Virus record (IMG/VR): IMGVR_UViG_3300025118_000042
Span: 1-40,833 of that record
Length of the DNA: 40,833 nucleotides
Direction: 5' to 3' (one strand)
Origin: a virus
Shown here: positions 1 to 6,195 of the stretch, in pieces
Layout: each line of letters begins with the position of its first letter
Numbering within the stretch: position 1 is the first letter of the stretch
Program-made: the position numbers and the translations under genes
The notes under the pieces: generated by a model
The model's database searches: none
Told to the model about the DNA's origin: nothing
What the model saw: only the letters and a program-made list of their open reading frames with translations

Positions 1-2
1 AA

Positions 3-79
3 TGGCTGCCCCTCCCGGACTTGAACCGGGGACATCAAAATTAACAATTTTGCGCTCTAACCAACTGAGCTAAGGGGCA
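3..79 (-). tRNA. tRNA-Asn (GTT)
   Basis: The minus strand folds into a full cloverleaf: 7-bp acceptor (TGCCCCT with AGGGGCA), GCTC/GAGC D-stem, anticodon stem CAAAA/TTTTG around loop TTGTTAA, 5-nt variable loop and T-stem CCCGG/CCGGG with loop TTCAAGT. The anticodon is GTT, which reads Asn codons. The 3' CCA is encoded (3-5). It lies 36 nt downstream of the CAT tRNA and is probably cotranscribed with it from the promoter at 215-243. Confidence 0.95.
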
Positions 80-115
80 AGAAAATTTTAGGTTTAAGTT
101 TTTGTTGTTTAAAAA

Positions 116-193
116 TGGTAGCCCACCTCGGACTCGAACCGAGAACTTCCGTTTTATGAGAACGGCACTCTTACCTGATTGAGTTAGTGGGCA
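116..193 (-). tRNA. tRNA with CAT anticodon, probably tRNA-Ile2 (lysidine target)
   Basis: This is a complete cloverleaf with anticodon stem CCGTT/AACGG, loop CTCATAA (anticodon CAT), T-arm CTCGG-TTCGAGT-CCGAG and an encoded CCA. Position 1:72 is a T-T mismatch, which recalls initiator tRNA. However, the D-stem has C11-G24 (elongator type) and the anticodon stem lacks the three G-C pairs of initiators. C4-G69 and C5-G68 are present; these are the acceptor-stem pairs by which E. coli TilS distinguishes tRNA-Ile2 from tRNA-Met. Because tilS is the next gene upstream, tRNA-Ile2 reading ATA after lysidine modification is the best reading. Elongator Met remains possible. Confidence 0.8.
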
Positions 194-214
194 TTAAGGT
201 TTTGTTTATATCCT

Positions 215-243
215 ATAATATCACTTTACGGGATACATGTCAA
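215..243 (-). promoter_or_regulatory. sigma-70-type promoter for the tRNA pair
   Basis: On the minus strand, TTGACA (243-238), a 17-nt spacer and TATTAT (220-215) lie across the 3' end of tilS. They end about 20 nt upstream of the CAT tRNA. This gives the tRNA-Ile/Asn pair its own start, independent of the tilS promoter. Confidence 0.75.
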
Positions 244-826
244 CGACTTTACGTCGAATTGTCTTTTTAATCCCTGGGTTGATCTCCAGGACATGCGGCA
301 GCATTACGTGACGAATGTAGTTTCTACGATACTTTGTGTTAGTGTTGCTGGGATCTGTAATGACCGGGACACTCTTCCTTTCGCACCAGTCGTTAAAAGA
401 CTGCTTCTCTGTGGTTAGAAATGGTCGGATAAACTGATCTCGCTCATAAGGAATCAAGAATGGGTTGCCGTGCATAGATGTGAAAACCCAATTCTCCACA
501 CAATCATCCAAATGATGGGCAGTGATAATCTTTCGCTCGGTACTTTCGTTAAAAAACTTATAGCGCTGTTGTCTCCACCAAGCCTCGTGGGACACACCCG
601 CGGGCATCTCCTCTTCACACTTGCCTACAATCAAAGACACCCCTTGAGCGGCGCAGTATTCCCTCACAAGAGCTTCTGCCTTTGGCGCGTAGGGTGTTCC
701 GTGATTGTAGTGAAGAGCCGTCACATCGCGACTACGGCGCAGGAAATCCAAGACAGCCATACTGTCTACCCCTCCGCTCACCGCGATAGCGACTTGTCGA
801 GGAATCTGTCCAAGAATGTGAATCAT
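221..826 (-). CDS. tilS: tRNA(Ile)-lysidine synthase, minimal form
   Basis: TilS ligates lysine to C34 of tRNA-Ile(CAU), using ATP, so that it reads ATA and is charged with Ile. The protein has the PP-loop SGGVDS (residues 17-22), the family signature HHLDDCVEN (104-112) and the RRNYIRHVMLP helix (167-177) typical of the catalytic domain. At 201 residues it is only the N-terminal catalytic domain. The C-terminal tRNA-binding domains of E. coli TilS (about 430 residues) are absent. A consensus promoter precedes it at 850-878, and a CAT tRNA lies 28 nt downstream. The ribosome site (GAGAG) is modest. The family assignment is firm; activity of the short form is inferred. Confidence 0.92.
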   Translation of the reverse strand: MIHILGQIPRQVAIAVSGGVDSMAVLDFLRRSRDVTALHYNHGTPYAPKAEALVREYCAAQGVSLIVGKCEEEMPAGVSHEAWWRQQRYKFFNESTERKIITAHHLDDCVENWVFTSMHGNPFLIPYERDQFIRPFLTTEKQSFNDWCERKSVPVITDPSNTNTKYRRNYIRHVMLPHVLEINPGIKKTIRRKVVDMYPVK

Positions 827-849
827 GCTGCTCTCTCTAATCTTTTTCT

Positions 850-878
850 ATTATAGACGATGTCGTCTTAGATGTCAA
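850..878 (-). promoter_or_regulatory. consensus sigma-70 promoter for tilS
   Basis: The minus strand reads TTGACA (878-873), 17 nt, TATAAT (855-850). This is an exact match to the housekeeping consensus. The start codon of tilS lies 24 nt below the -10 box. Confidence 0.88.
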
Positions 879-926
879 GGGGTTTAGCGCTATCGTCCTC
901 TATATACTAAATGAGGTACATCAAGC

Positions 927-1223
927 ATGGCAAATAAATATTTTTCTGGCGAAAAGGCACCTCGCGAAGAGGCGATTTCCAAATTAATGCAGCATGTTGC
1001 TGGTTTATTCGATGGGAGATTTCTCGCGAGAATAACCTCTGATGATGGCGGGCCTCATGTAACTCTCTATCTTGAGGTAGAAAACCCCAATCTACCGATA
1101 GAGCCTTTTTTACGCGATGCCCTCCATAATCCCAAATGGATGGGCTGGCGCTTTATTATTGCGAAGTGTCCGCCGGGATACGTTGATGGAGTTCTTCTCA
1201 GCAAGAAAAAGAGCGATTACTAA
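927..1223 (+). CDS. hypothetical protein (only plus-strand gene)
   Basis: This is a 98-residue soluble protein of unknown function. No family is recognised. The composition looks like a real folded protein, with an aromatic-rich stretch near residues 70-85 (WMGWRF) and a basic C-terminus. A GAGG ribosome site (913-916) precedes the ATG by about 10 nt, and no minus-strand gene competes for this interval. It diverges from tilS and converges with the next minus-strand gene, the two stop codons overlapping (shared CTAA). Only a weak plus-strand -10 (TATACT, 903-908) is seen, with no good -35. Its orientation against all its neighbours suggests separate control or a recent insertion. Confidence 0.65.
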   Translation: MANKYFSGEKAPREEAISKLMQHVAGLFDGRFLARITSDDGGPHVTLYLEVENPNLPIEPFLRDALHNPKWMGWRFIIAKCPPGYVDGVLLSKKKSDY

Positions 1224-1519
1224 AGCTCTTCCTGCTCTTCTGGTCCCCCGATCCATTGCTCATGCGCCTTGCTGCATGCTCGCGCAAACATCACAATATC
1301 TTCGGGCGCTGTCGCGGCGTCTGCATCAATAATGCACACCTTTCCTGGAAGATAGTGTGCCTTTCCGTCCATAAGGTAATCGCGCTCTGCCACCGTCTCT
1401 GTCATATTTACTACATTGACGTAGGTGGCCGCGGTTGCCGTCGTTGTGATCAGAAGAGCTACGCTCATCCACCACGGGTTCAAAATTGTATTGTTCTTCT
1501 GTTGCTTCATATCTCTCAT
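1220..1519 (-). CDS. small single-pass membrane protein, unknown function
   Basis: The product has 99 residues. A hydrophobic segment near residues 15-40 (NPWWMSVALLITTTATAATY) predicts one N-terminal membrane anchor. The rest is soluble and acidic at the C-terminus. I chose the ATG at 1519 because AAGGA lies 8 nt upstream and it follows the stop of the DUF3310 gene by one base. The open frame extends upstream to 1549, but that would overlap the neighbour. No family is recognised. Confidence 0.7.
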   Translation of the reverse strand: MRDMKQQKNNTILNPWWMSVALLITTTATAATYVNVVNMTETVAERDYLMDGKAHYLPGKVCIIDADAATAPEDIVMFARACSKAHEQWIGGPEEQEEL

Positions 1520-1520
1520 A

Positions 1521-1739
1521 TCAGTGTTCCTTGTTTTCGCAATTCTCAATCATGTAATCAATATACCACTTGGCTTTCTTTAAATCTTCCACTCCTCCCT
1601 TGTGCCTATAACGTGTGACGTATTTAATAATGTTGCCCACGCAGAATCCCTCAGCATGTCCTAGCCCAGCGATTGCATCAATAACTTCCATTTTAGTGGC
1701 GTTATAATGCAGTGGATGGCTAACTGCTTCTTTCTTCAT
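1521..1739 (-). CDS. DUF3310 protein (T7 gp1.7-related domain)
   Basis: This 72-residue protein matches the DUF3310 pattern: HPLHYN near the start, EVIDAI, then GFCVGNIIKYVTRYRHKGG and LKKAKWYID. The domain is widespread in phages and is found in T7 gp1.7, a nucleotide kinase. This copy is the bare domain, so kinase activity should not be assumed. An AGGAG ribosome site stands 7 nt before the ATG. It is the first gene below the tRNA-Arg/Ser pair and is coupled to the small membrane protein that follows. Confidence 0.85.
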   Translation of the reverse strand: MKKEAVSHPLHYNATKMEVIDAIAGLGHAEGFCVGNIIKYVTRYRHKGGVEDLKKAKWYIDYMIENCENKEH

Positions 1740-1760
1740 TGTTGACTCCTGGGTTTATAA

Positions 1761-1838
1761 TGGTACGCCCTGTAGGATTCGAACCTACGACCTAAAGCTT
1801 AGAAGGCTTTTGCTCTATTCCAACTGAGCTAAGGGCGC
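1761..1838 (-). tRNA. tRNA-Arg (TCT)
   Basis: The cloverleaf has acceptor GCGCCCT/AGGGCGT (1:72 is a G-T wobble), anticodon stem AAAGC/GCTTT, loop CTTCTAA and T-arm GTAGG-TTCGAAT-CCTAC. The anticodon TCT reads AGA and AGG, codons that phage genes here use. The CCA is encoded. tRNA-Ser lies 13 nt upstream, so the two are probably one transcript. Confidence 0.95.
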
Positions 1839-1851
1839 ATAGGGGAAGGGG

Positions 1852-1937
1852 CGGTGAAAGTAGGATTCGAACCTACGGAAGCTATTAACTTCACTCGCTT
1901 TCCAGGCGAGCACCTTCGTCCACTCGGTCATTTCACC
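1852..1937 (-). tRNA. tRNA-Ser (GGA)
   Basis: This is a class II cloverleaf with acceptor GGTGAAA/TTTCACC, anticodon stem CTCGC/GCGAG, loop CTGGAAA (anticodon GGA) and a long variable arm of about 17 nt, as expected for Ser. The discriminator is G73. The following bases are CCC, so the CCA tail is not encoded and must be repaired by host nucleotidyltransferase. Confidence 0.93.
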
Positions 1938-1945
1938 ATTGCACC

Positions 1946-2161
1946 CTATGAAGAGTTACCTTCTCTCACGGTGCGCTCAAAATACACTTCGTGTCGACCT
2001 GGAATAATGGCAAGAATCGAAGTGCCATACCATCCGTTGGCATCATCTTGGTCTACCAACAACTGAATATCACGCCATGTGCGGCGCACATCGTGGGTGC
2101 CTATATGAATTTCTTGGGAATACTGCCCATCGTCGTCTACAAAAATCACAGTGTAAGTCAT
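1946..2161 (-). CDS. hypothetical small protein
   Basis: This is a 71-residue soluble, acidic protein with the N-terminal pattern MTYTVIFVDDDGQYSQEIHI. It resembles a small beta-rich or alpha/beta phage protein, but no family is recognised. An AGGAG ribosome site lies 6 nt before the ATG. It ends 8 nt before tRNA-Ser, so it and the tRNAs are probably one transcript. Confidence 0.65.
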   Translation of the reverse strand: MTYTVIFVDDDGQYSQEIHIGTHDVRRTWRDIQLLVDQDDANGWYGTSILAIIPGRHEVYFERTVREGNSS

Positions 2162-2169
2162 AGGTTCTC

Positions 2170-2394
2170 CTAACTTGGCTCTGGTTCACCGCAGCGCATG
2201 TGACCCAATTCCGTATAATAGAATAGCATACCCGGATACGGATCGCAAGGAAAATCATCAAGAGATAACGTCTTCTTGACACGCTCCACTTCATCAGCAC
2301 ACTCGCTAGCAACAGAGATCACCACCGTCGCGTCTGTAGACGTGATGGCCAGGACCTCACCCAGCGTCAACACTACGAACAACATCGCTTTCAT
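2170..2394 (-). CDS. small exported protein, unknown function
   Basis: The 74-residue product begins with a short hydrophobic segment (MKAMLFVVLTLGEVLA), likely a signal peptide with cleavage after residue 16. The mature part is about 58 residues with three cysteines (ECAD, PCDP, RCGE) and is otherwise polar. A strong GGAGG ribosome site precedes the ATG, and a sigma-70 promoter lies at 2420-2448. A periplasmic or membrane-interfering early role is plausible from these features alone. Confidence 0.7.
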   Translation of the reverse strand: MKAMLFVVLTLGEVLAITSTDATVVISVASECADEVERVKKTLSLDDFPCDPYPGMLFYYTELGHMRCGEPEPS

Positions 2395-2419
2395 ACTTCA
2401 TCCTCCATCAGATATATCT

Positions 2420-2448
2420 ATTATAGACCATTAGCGCCACAAAGTCAA
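2420..2448 (-). promoter_or_regulatory. sigma-70 promoter for the small exported protein
   Basis: The minus strand reads TTGACT (2448-2443), 17 nt, TATAAT (2425-2420), ending about 25 nt above the ATG at 2394. The -35 overlaps the last codons of the gene upstream. Confidence 0.82.
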
Positions 2449-2705
2449 CCAGCTTGACAATTCGTTGACGAAATATCTGTTCCTGCGTGCAGGGTATCTA
2501 GGTGGACATCGAGTATTTCTCCGGTTGTTAGGAGCTTAATCGTCCACCCTGCCTCTGTTGGCCAATCAGATTTTCGAAATTCTTCTAATGTCCCATATAC
2601 TTCTTCAAGCTCTTCCATGGTAATAGGATCGGGAACCTCTACCGGCTGTAAAAGAATAACCGGGCCTTGATCGAGCCAGTGCCATACCTCTCCTGGCTTT
2701 TTCAT
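2445..2705 (-). CDS. hypothetical protein
   Basis: This is an 86-residue acidic, soluble protein with the N-terminal pattern KKPGEVWHWLDQGPVILL. The opening resembles the short SH3-like small proteins further on, but no family can be assigned. AAGG lies upstream of the ATG at a workable distance. It follows the CAA tRNA gene on the same strand, and its end carries the -35 element of the next promoter. Confidence 0.65.
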   Translation of the reverse strand: MKKPGEVWHWLDQGPVILLQPVEVPDPITMEELEEVYGTLEEFRKSDWPTEAGWTIKLLTTGEILDVHLDTLHAGTDISSTNCQAG

Positions 2706-2740
2706 ATTGTCTTGCCTTTGTCTTTGTTGTGAAGAAAGGG

Positions 2741-2814
2741 TAGTTCCGGTCGGGTTCGAACCGACACTGTCAGCATTTTGAGTGCTGTGCCTCTACCGGT
2801 TGGGCTACGGAACC
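2741..2814 (-). tRNA. class I tRNA with anticodon CAA (nominal Leu)
   Basis: The cloverleaf has acceptor GGTTCCG/CGGAACT, a 3-4 bp D-stem (GCCC/AGGC), anticodon stem CAGCA/TGCTG, loop CTCAAAA (anticodon CAA), 5-nt variable loop ACAGT and T-arm GTCGG-TTCGAAC-CCGAC. The anticodon predicts leucine (TTG), but bacterial tRNA-Leu is class II with a long variable arm, and here it is short. The discriminator is A73, as in Leu. The next bases are CCC, so CCA is not encoded. The charging identity is therefore uncertain. Confidence 0.82.
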
Positions 2815-2829
2815 TTAACCTCACTTTGT

Positions 2830-3156
2830 TTACTTCTCTAATTTATCAGATTTCTGGGATCCTGTCAAGGGATTATTTTCTATTTCTGCTTTTGTTGCGT
2901 CTGTCATTTCGTCTTCTGTGAAATATCGGGTGCGCCCATCAGTGCATAATACCGAATAATATGGACCTACGTAAGGGTGTCCCCACCCCCAGAAACCTTC
3001 TTGGCCATCTTCTATCTTCGTTACGAGCCCATAAAATATGTAGTGTTCGTTGTCTCCGACAAATCCATGACTGCCCCCATGCACGTAGTAGGAATGGAAA
3101 TCATAACGGCACCTTACTAGATCGCCTCTTTTAAATCTTGGCAGGCGAGCGGTCAC
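2830..3156 (-). CDS. SH3-like small protein, unknown function
   Basis: The product has 108 residues and a probable GTG start at 3156; no better start is seen and the ribosome site is weak. The N-terminus (FKRGDLVRCRY, then YGLVTKIEDG) has the spacing of a small SH3/KOW-type beta barrel. The central region is rich in Gly, His, Trp and Tyr. Two other genes nearby (130 aa and 76 aa) share the pattern K-x-G-D/Q-L-V followed by a G-hydrophobic-V strand. Function is unknown. Confidence 0.65.
   Translation of the reverse strand: MTARLPRFKRGDLVRCRYDFHSYYVHGGSHGFVGDNEHYIFYGLVTKIEDGQEGFWGWGHPYVGPYYSVLCTDGRTRYFTEDEMTDATKAEIENNPLTGSQKSDKLEK
2840..2868 (-). promoter_or_regulatory. probable promoter for the CAA tRNA
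   Basis: The minus strand reads TTGACA (2868-2863), 17 nt, TAAATT (2845-2840). The -35 is perfect and the -10 matches four of six. It ends about 26 nt upstream of the tRNA and lies inside the end of the preceding coding region. Confidence 0.6.
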
Positions 3157-3171
3157 ACACTAACTATAGAG

Positions 3172-3810
3172 TTAGGATCTCATTATCTTTAAAAATCTCT
3201 CCTCTGTGATAAAAACAATGGATGTGCCGGGGGGCAAAAGACGATATCGCTTGCCACCACGAGCAGCCGAATACACATATTTTTCAGTCCCCACGATAAA
3301 AGCGCCGTATTTCTCAAAGCGAGTGACGGCGGAGCGTTCTCTTTCACAGTACGCCGTCCCCACCGACTCTACATGAGAATACCTATTGAAGGCTGCCCTA
3401 GGTTTGACATGCGTTCCAGTCTCCAATCGAGGGGGCGTGTTGTAGATACACCAAATTTTTTGGGAATACTTATTATTCAGCATTCGCATAAACTTTCGTC
3501 GCTGTGGAACTTCTCCATGGAGAATAGTCCTGGCAATCTGCTGAAAATATGACTTTCTAACGTGATAATGAGCAAGTGCTAGCGCCTGGGCCTTGTATTC
3601 TGTCTCATAAACGAGCGCCCATTCGGCATGCTTGTCTTCTTGCAAGGCCCCACAACGATCCAAGACCCTATAAAGAACCTCTTGCTGACGAGGTGTCGGA
3701 GGAGATAGCCGCATAAGCTGGCTGTGCATGGACTCCAGGAAAGTGCGATCCCAGCCCTGACAGACTGTCCTGTTGAGAGCCTCTGCTATGTCGCCAATAA
3801 GTGTCTTCAT
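3172..3810 (-). CDS. hypothetical protein
   Basis: This is a basic, mostly helical protein of 212 residues with no recognised domain. The middle (about residues 80-110) is rich in Arg, Lys, His and Tyr, which would suit nucleic-acid binding, but that is inference. The ATG at 3810 follows AAAAGGA at very short spacing. A TTG at 3822 adds four residues and is an alternative. The gene follows the 130-aa gene by a few bases. A small inverted repeat (CTAACT-CTAT-AGTTAG) covers its stop codon. Confidence 0.65.
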   Translation of the reverse strand: MKTLIGDIAEALNRTVCQGWDRTFLESMHSQLMRLSPPTPRQQEVLYRVLDRCGALQEDKHAEWALVYETEYKAQALALAHYHVRKSYFQQIARTILHGEVPQRRKFMRMLNNKYSQKIWCIYNTPPRLETGTHVKPRAAFNRYSHVESVGTAYCERERSAVTRFEKYGAFIVGTEKYVYSAARGGKRYRLLPPGTSIVFITEERFLKIMRS

Positions 3811-3836
3811 AATCCTTTTCAACGCAGGAGATGCCT

Positions 3837-4229
3837 CTAGTAAGCCTTTATCCAGTCACTAGGATACCACATAGGGTCAACGTCGGTGGGGCCGGCGTAC
3901 TGCTCCGTTACCTTTGTAGGTTGCTTCACCCATGCGGAGGGCGCGTTAAACCATTTAACCAATGTAAAGCTGTTCTTGTACTTCTTGAAGGGCCCTGAAT
4001 TATAATAAAAGAAGGCTCTTGTGACTTCAAGTAGTCCACACTCATCTGCGACCTTAACAATGGTAGCCTCTCGCTTAAACCAATTATGACTGCCCACCTC
4101 TGATAGTAGTCGGTGTGGATCCTCTATGCCAATGAGCGTAGATACGTCAGTGAGATGTTTCAACACTAGACCCATACCCGGCGTCTTCCGACGGGGCAGA
4201 CAAACCAAATCGCCAACTTTAATTTTCAC
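3837..4229 (-). CDS. SH3-like small protein, unknown function
   Basis: The 130-residue product opens with KIKVGDLVCLPRRKTPGMG and GLVLKHL, a KOW/SH3-like beta-barrel opening shared with two neighbours. The rest is Trp- and Tyr-rich. The GTG start at 4229 has a GAGG ribosome site 6 nt upstream and overlaps the end of the 76-aa gene by 11 nt, implying translational coupling. No enzymatic motif is visible. Confidence 0.65.
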   Translation of the reverse strand: MKIKVGDLVCLPRRKTPGMGLVLKHLTDVSTLIGIEDPHRLLSEVGSHNWFKREATIVKVADECGLLEVTRAFFYYNSGPFKKYKNSFTLVKWFNAPSAWVKQPTKVTEQYAGPTDVDPMWYPSDWIKAY

Positions 4230-4449
4230 TTACAACCTCGATTTTATCATGAACCAAATGGAGCAATATCCAACCGGCGTCTTCTTTCTCATAGCAGCAA
4301 ACAACTATAGACTTATTGCCTTTTCCAACTTCCATTACTATTCCATACTTGTAAATAGGCCCAATGCCTTTTACCCCACTGCTATCACTATACGCGGCGA
4401 AGACCTCATAGTCAACCACCCATCGCACCAATTGACCTTTTTTTAACAC
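4219..4449 (-). CDS. SH3-like small protein, unknown function
   Basis: This 76-residue protein begins LKKGQLVRWVVDYEVF and continues with KYGIVMEVGKG, the same strand-turn-strand layout as the 108- and 130-residue neighbours. It is probably a paralogue or at least the same fold. The start is GTG at 4449, just after the stop of the next upstream gene. It ends inside the start of the 130-aa gene. Function is unknown. Confidence 0.62.
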   Translation of the reverse strand: MLKKGQLVRWVVDYEVFAAYSDSSGVKGIGPIYKYGIVMEVGKGNKSIVVCCYEKEDAGWILLHLVHDKIEVVSEN

Positions 4450-4456
4450 ATAGTAA

Positions 4457-4720
4457 CTACTCGGTCAGGCGTGTTTTGAATATCTTCACTCCCGAAACAT
4501 TGGTGGCGTACATAATTTCATAATCGCACTTCCCTTTAAAGAAATTGCGTAAGTTGACAAGCGATGCGGGATACCTTGAACCCTCTCTGATCATAAACAC
4601 CGCAGAGTTGCCGCGATTACAGTACCTTATGGCGTCACGGTGGACCGACTTTAATGAGGAGTACACTCCCAAGAATTTATCGTACCTGTCAAATAGACAA
4701 TAAATATAAATTTTAGTCAT
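4457..4720 (-). CDS. hypothetical protein
   Basis: The 87-residue basic protein starts MTKIYIYCLFDRYDKFLGVY, suggesting an alpha/beta fold opening with a beta strand. No family is recognised. Its ATG overlaps the stop of the 97-aa gene upstream (ATGA), so the two are coupled. It belongs to the run of short, probably early genes between 2830 and 5265. Confidence 0.6.
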   Translation of the reverse strand: MTKIYIYCLFDRYDKFLGVYSSLKSVHRDAIRYCNRGNSAVFMIREGSRYPASLVNLRNFFKGKCDYEIMYATNVSGVKIFKTRLTE

Positions 4721-4992
4721 GAAAGATACTCGTTATCGTCCAGCAGATCTGAAAGAGAACTAAACCGCAAGGCCTCCAGGAAATAACCGATCTCCTCTTG
4801 TTTTATTGCGGCGGTGTCCGAATCCCCATTTTCGAGGGCAAAGTCGTAAAGGCGCTGTGCGTCCTCTATAGCCTCGATAGTCTTGAGGGCCGCCGTTGCC
4901 TGGAGCAGTCCGATACCAAAGCTAACAGCGCGGGACTCAGCCTCGCTGAACGGTGTCTGGGGGTCCGACGGGGGAGTAGATCGATCTTCCAT
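4717..4992 (-). CDS. hypothetical acidic helical protein
   Basis: From the ATG at 4992 the product has 91 residues. A TTG at 5010 would add six. It is acidic and predicted helical, with heptad-like Leu, Ile and Ala spacing between residues 20 and 85 (for example AALKTIEAIEDAQRLYDFAL), which may form a helical hairpin or coiled coil. Neither start has a strong ribosome site. It is coupled to the next gene by an ATGA overlap. Function is not recognised. Confidence 0.55.
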   Translation of the reverse strand: MEDRSTPPSDPQTPFSEAESRAVSFGIGLLQATAALKTIEAIEDAQRLYDFALENGDSDTAAIKQEEIGYFLEALRFSSLSDLLDDNEYLS

Positions 4993-5016
4993 GTCTATAA
5001 CTAGTCTCAATTGTGT

Positions 5017-5265
5017 CTATTGTTTACTGGCTGACTTACACCCTCCGCAGGTGCGGACGGGGCGTTTAGTCTTCTCGTCGCGGTCCATATATATTTTCTG
5101 GAAGTCTTTCGTGGCGCCGATCATAACACGCCCATTGGCGACGACTTTAATCCTGCTGGCTTCTCGCATAAAAGCGCCACACATCACAATTTGATTCGTC
5201 GGCTTATGAAGGAGATATTCCCCTGGGGTTATCTTATCCGTCTCTTCTATCTCGCGGAATTCCAT
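5017..5265 (-). CDS. hypothetical protein with C-terminal cysteine pair
   Basis: This is an 82-residue protein with mixed alpha/beta composition and a short C-terminal CGGC motif within a basic tail. The CxxC-like pair could bind metal or be redox-active, but a single pair is weak evidence. The ATG directly follows the stop of the nucleotidyltransferase gene (TAAATG), which suggests coupled translation rather than an independent ribosome site. Confidence 0.6.
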   Translation of the reverse strand: MEFREIEETDKITPGEYLLHKPTNQIVMCGAFMREASRIKVVANGRVMIGATKDFQKIYMDRDEKTKRPVRTCGGCKSASKQ

Positions 5266-6195
5266 TTAATCATCCATGGACATGGCTTTATCGTATACAG
5301 TATGACTCAGTTCACCCAATTTGTCAAGGAAACCTTCGCGGCGGAGGATCTTAAATGCGATGTTTTCGGCTGAAAACTCTGCTTTCTCGGACTTAAGACC
5401 AGCATTTCGAAGTCGACGAATTTTAGCCTTCAATCGTTTTATGTCGCGGAGCGCGGCGCGGGGCTTCGTTAATGCGTATTTCTCAATGAGATTAATCTGC
5501 GTTGCGACATCATCGCTCTTCTTTCTAGCTAGTGCGTGATCGATCTCCACTTGTGTGGGATCCGGCTCCGAGAGCCAGTGTCGCTCTATAAGCGAATATA
5601 CACCGGATGAGATGTGCTCCTCATGTACATTCTCCACATATATCTCAACCTCGTAATCGTGTATTTTAATATCATGATTAGCATTCCATTGCATTCTTGC
5701 TTTGTCGAAGAATCCCTTGATAAGCTCAGGATCGTCACCAAACTCTTCAAAGTCCATGATAATGTGCAAGTCTATATCCGAATACTCCGACCAGTTATAG
5801 TTAGCGAGAGAACCCGTAAGACGAATATCTACCGGTTGCACGCCTTTGAGTGCCGGGAGTCCCTCTAAGAAGTCCGCCACAATCTCCAATAGGCGTTCGC
5901 GGATCTTGGGCTTCATGACTCCTTCACGGAAAATATTGGGCTCTAGTTCCGAATGCTTTTCAAAGGTCTCTGGATCAATATCTTCCTCTAGTCCGCCGGG
6001 CGCTCCAGGAGGAGCGGAGATGTCGTTAAACTTCTTGCGCTTGAAGTTCGGTCGGCGCTTTTTAGGATAGCCGCCTTTCTTCTGTGGACCTGTATCGAGA
6101 AACCACTTAAGAGAGCGCTCGATGCCGGCGCCTGATTTACGCGAGGGGGTGTCTTGCGCCTCGGTTCTCATTATAAATTCTTGCCATTCATCCAT
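5266..6195 (-). CDS. predicted nucleotidyltransferase (Pol beta-like fold)
   Basis: The product has 309 residues. The core motif, around residues 130-150, reads RLTGSLANYNWSEYSDIDLH. This is the GS...DxD signature of the minimal nucleotidyltransferase superfamily, and an acidic strand follows (YEVEIYV) that could supply the third carboxylate. A Lys/Arg-rich, low-complexity N-terminal region and a helical C-terminal region flank it. I chose the ATG at 6195, which overlaps the previous stop (ATGGATGA), rather than the upstream extension to 6291. A copy of the ACTATTTA motif lies 32 nt upstream. Substrate is unknown; it may modify nucleic acid, protein or a small molecule. Confidence 0.75.
   Translation of the reverse strand: MDEWQEFIMRTEAQDTPSRKSGAGIERSLKWFLDTGPQKKGGYPKKRRPNFKRKKFNDISAPPGAPGGLEEDIDPETFEKHSELEPNIFREGVMKPKIRERLLEIVADFLEGLPALKGVQPVDIRLTGSLANYNWSEYSDIDLHIIMDFEEFGDDPELIKGFFDKARMQWNANHDIKIHDYEVEIYVENVHEEHISSGVYSLIERHWLSEPDPTQVEIDHALARKKSDDVATQINLIEKYALTKPRAALRDIKRLKAKIRRLRNAGLKSEKAEFSAENIAFKILRREGFLDKLGELSHTVYDKAMSMDD

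Noticed and set aside
116-193. CAT tRNA as initiator tRNA-fMet because position 1:72 is unpaired
   Set aside because: C11-G24 in the D-stem and the lack of three consecutive G-C pairs in the anticodon stem are elongator features, and tilS is adjacent.
470-856. Plus-strand open frame opposite tilS
   Set aside because: It is the complement of a well-supported gene, has no ribosome site and has low-quality composition.
3161-3176. Inverted repeat CTAACT-CTAT-AGTTAG as a terminator or operator
   Set aside because: It is a short, AT-rich stem without a T-tract, and no second copy is seen.
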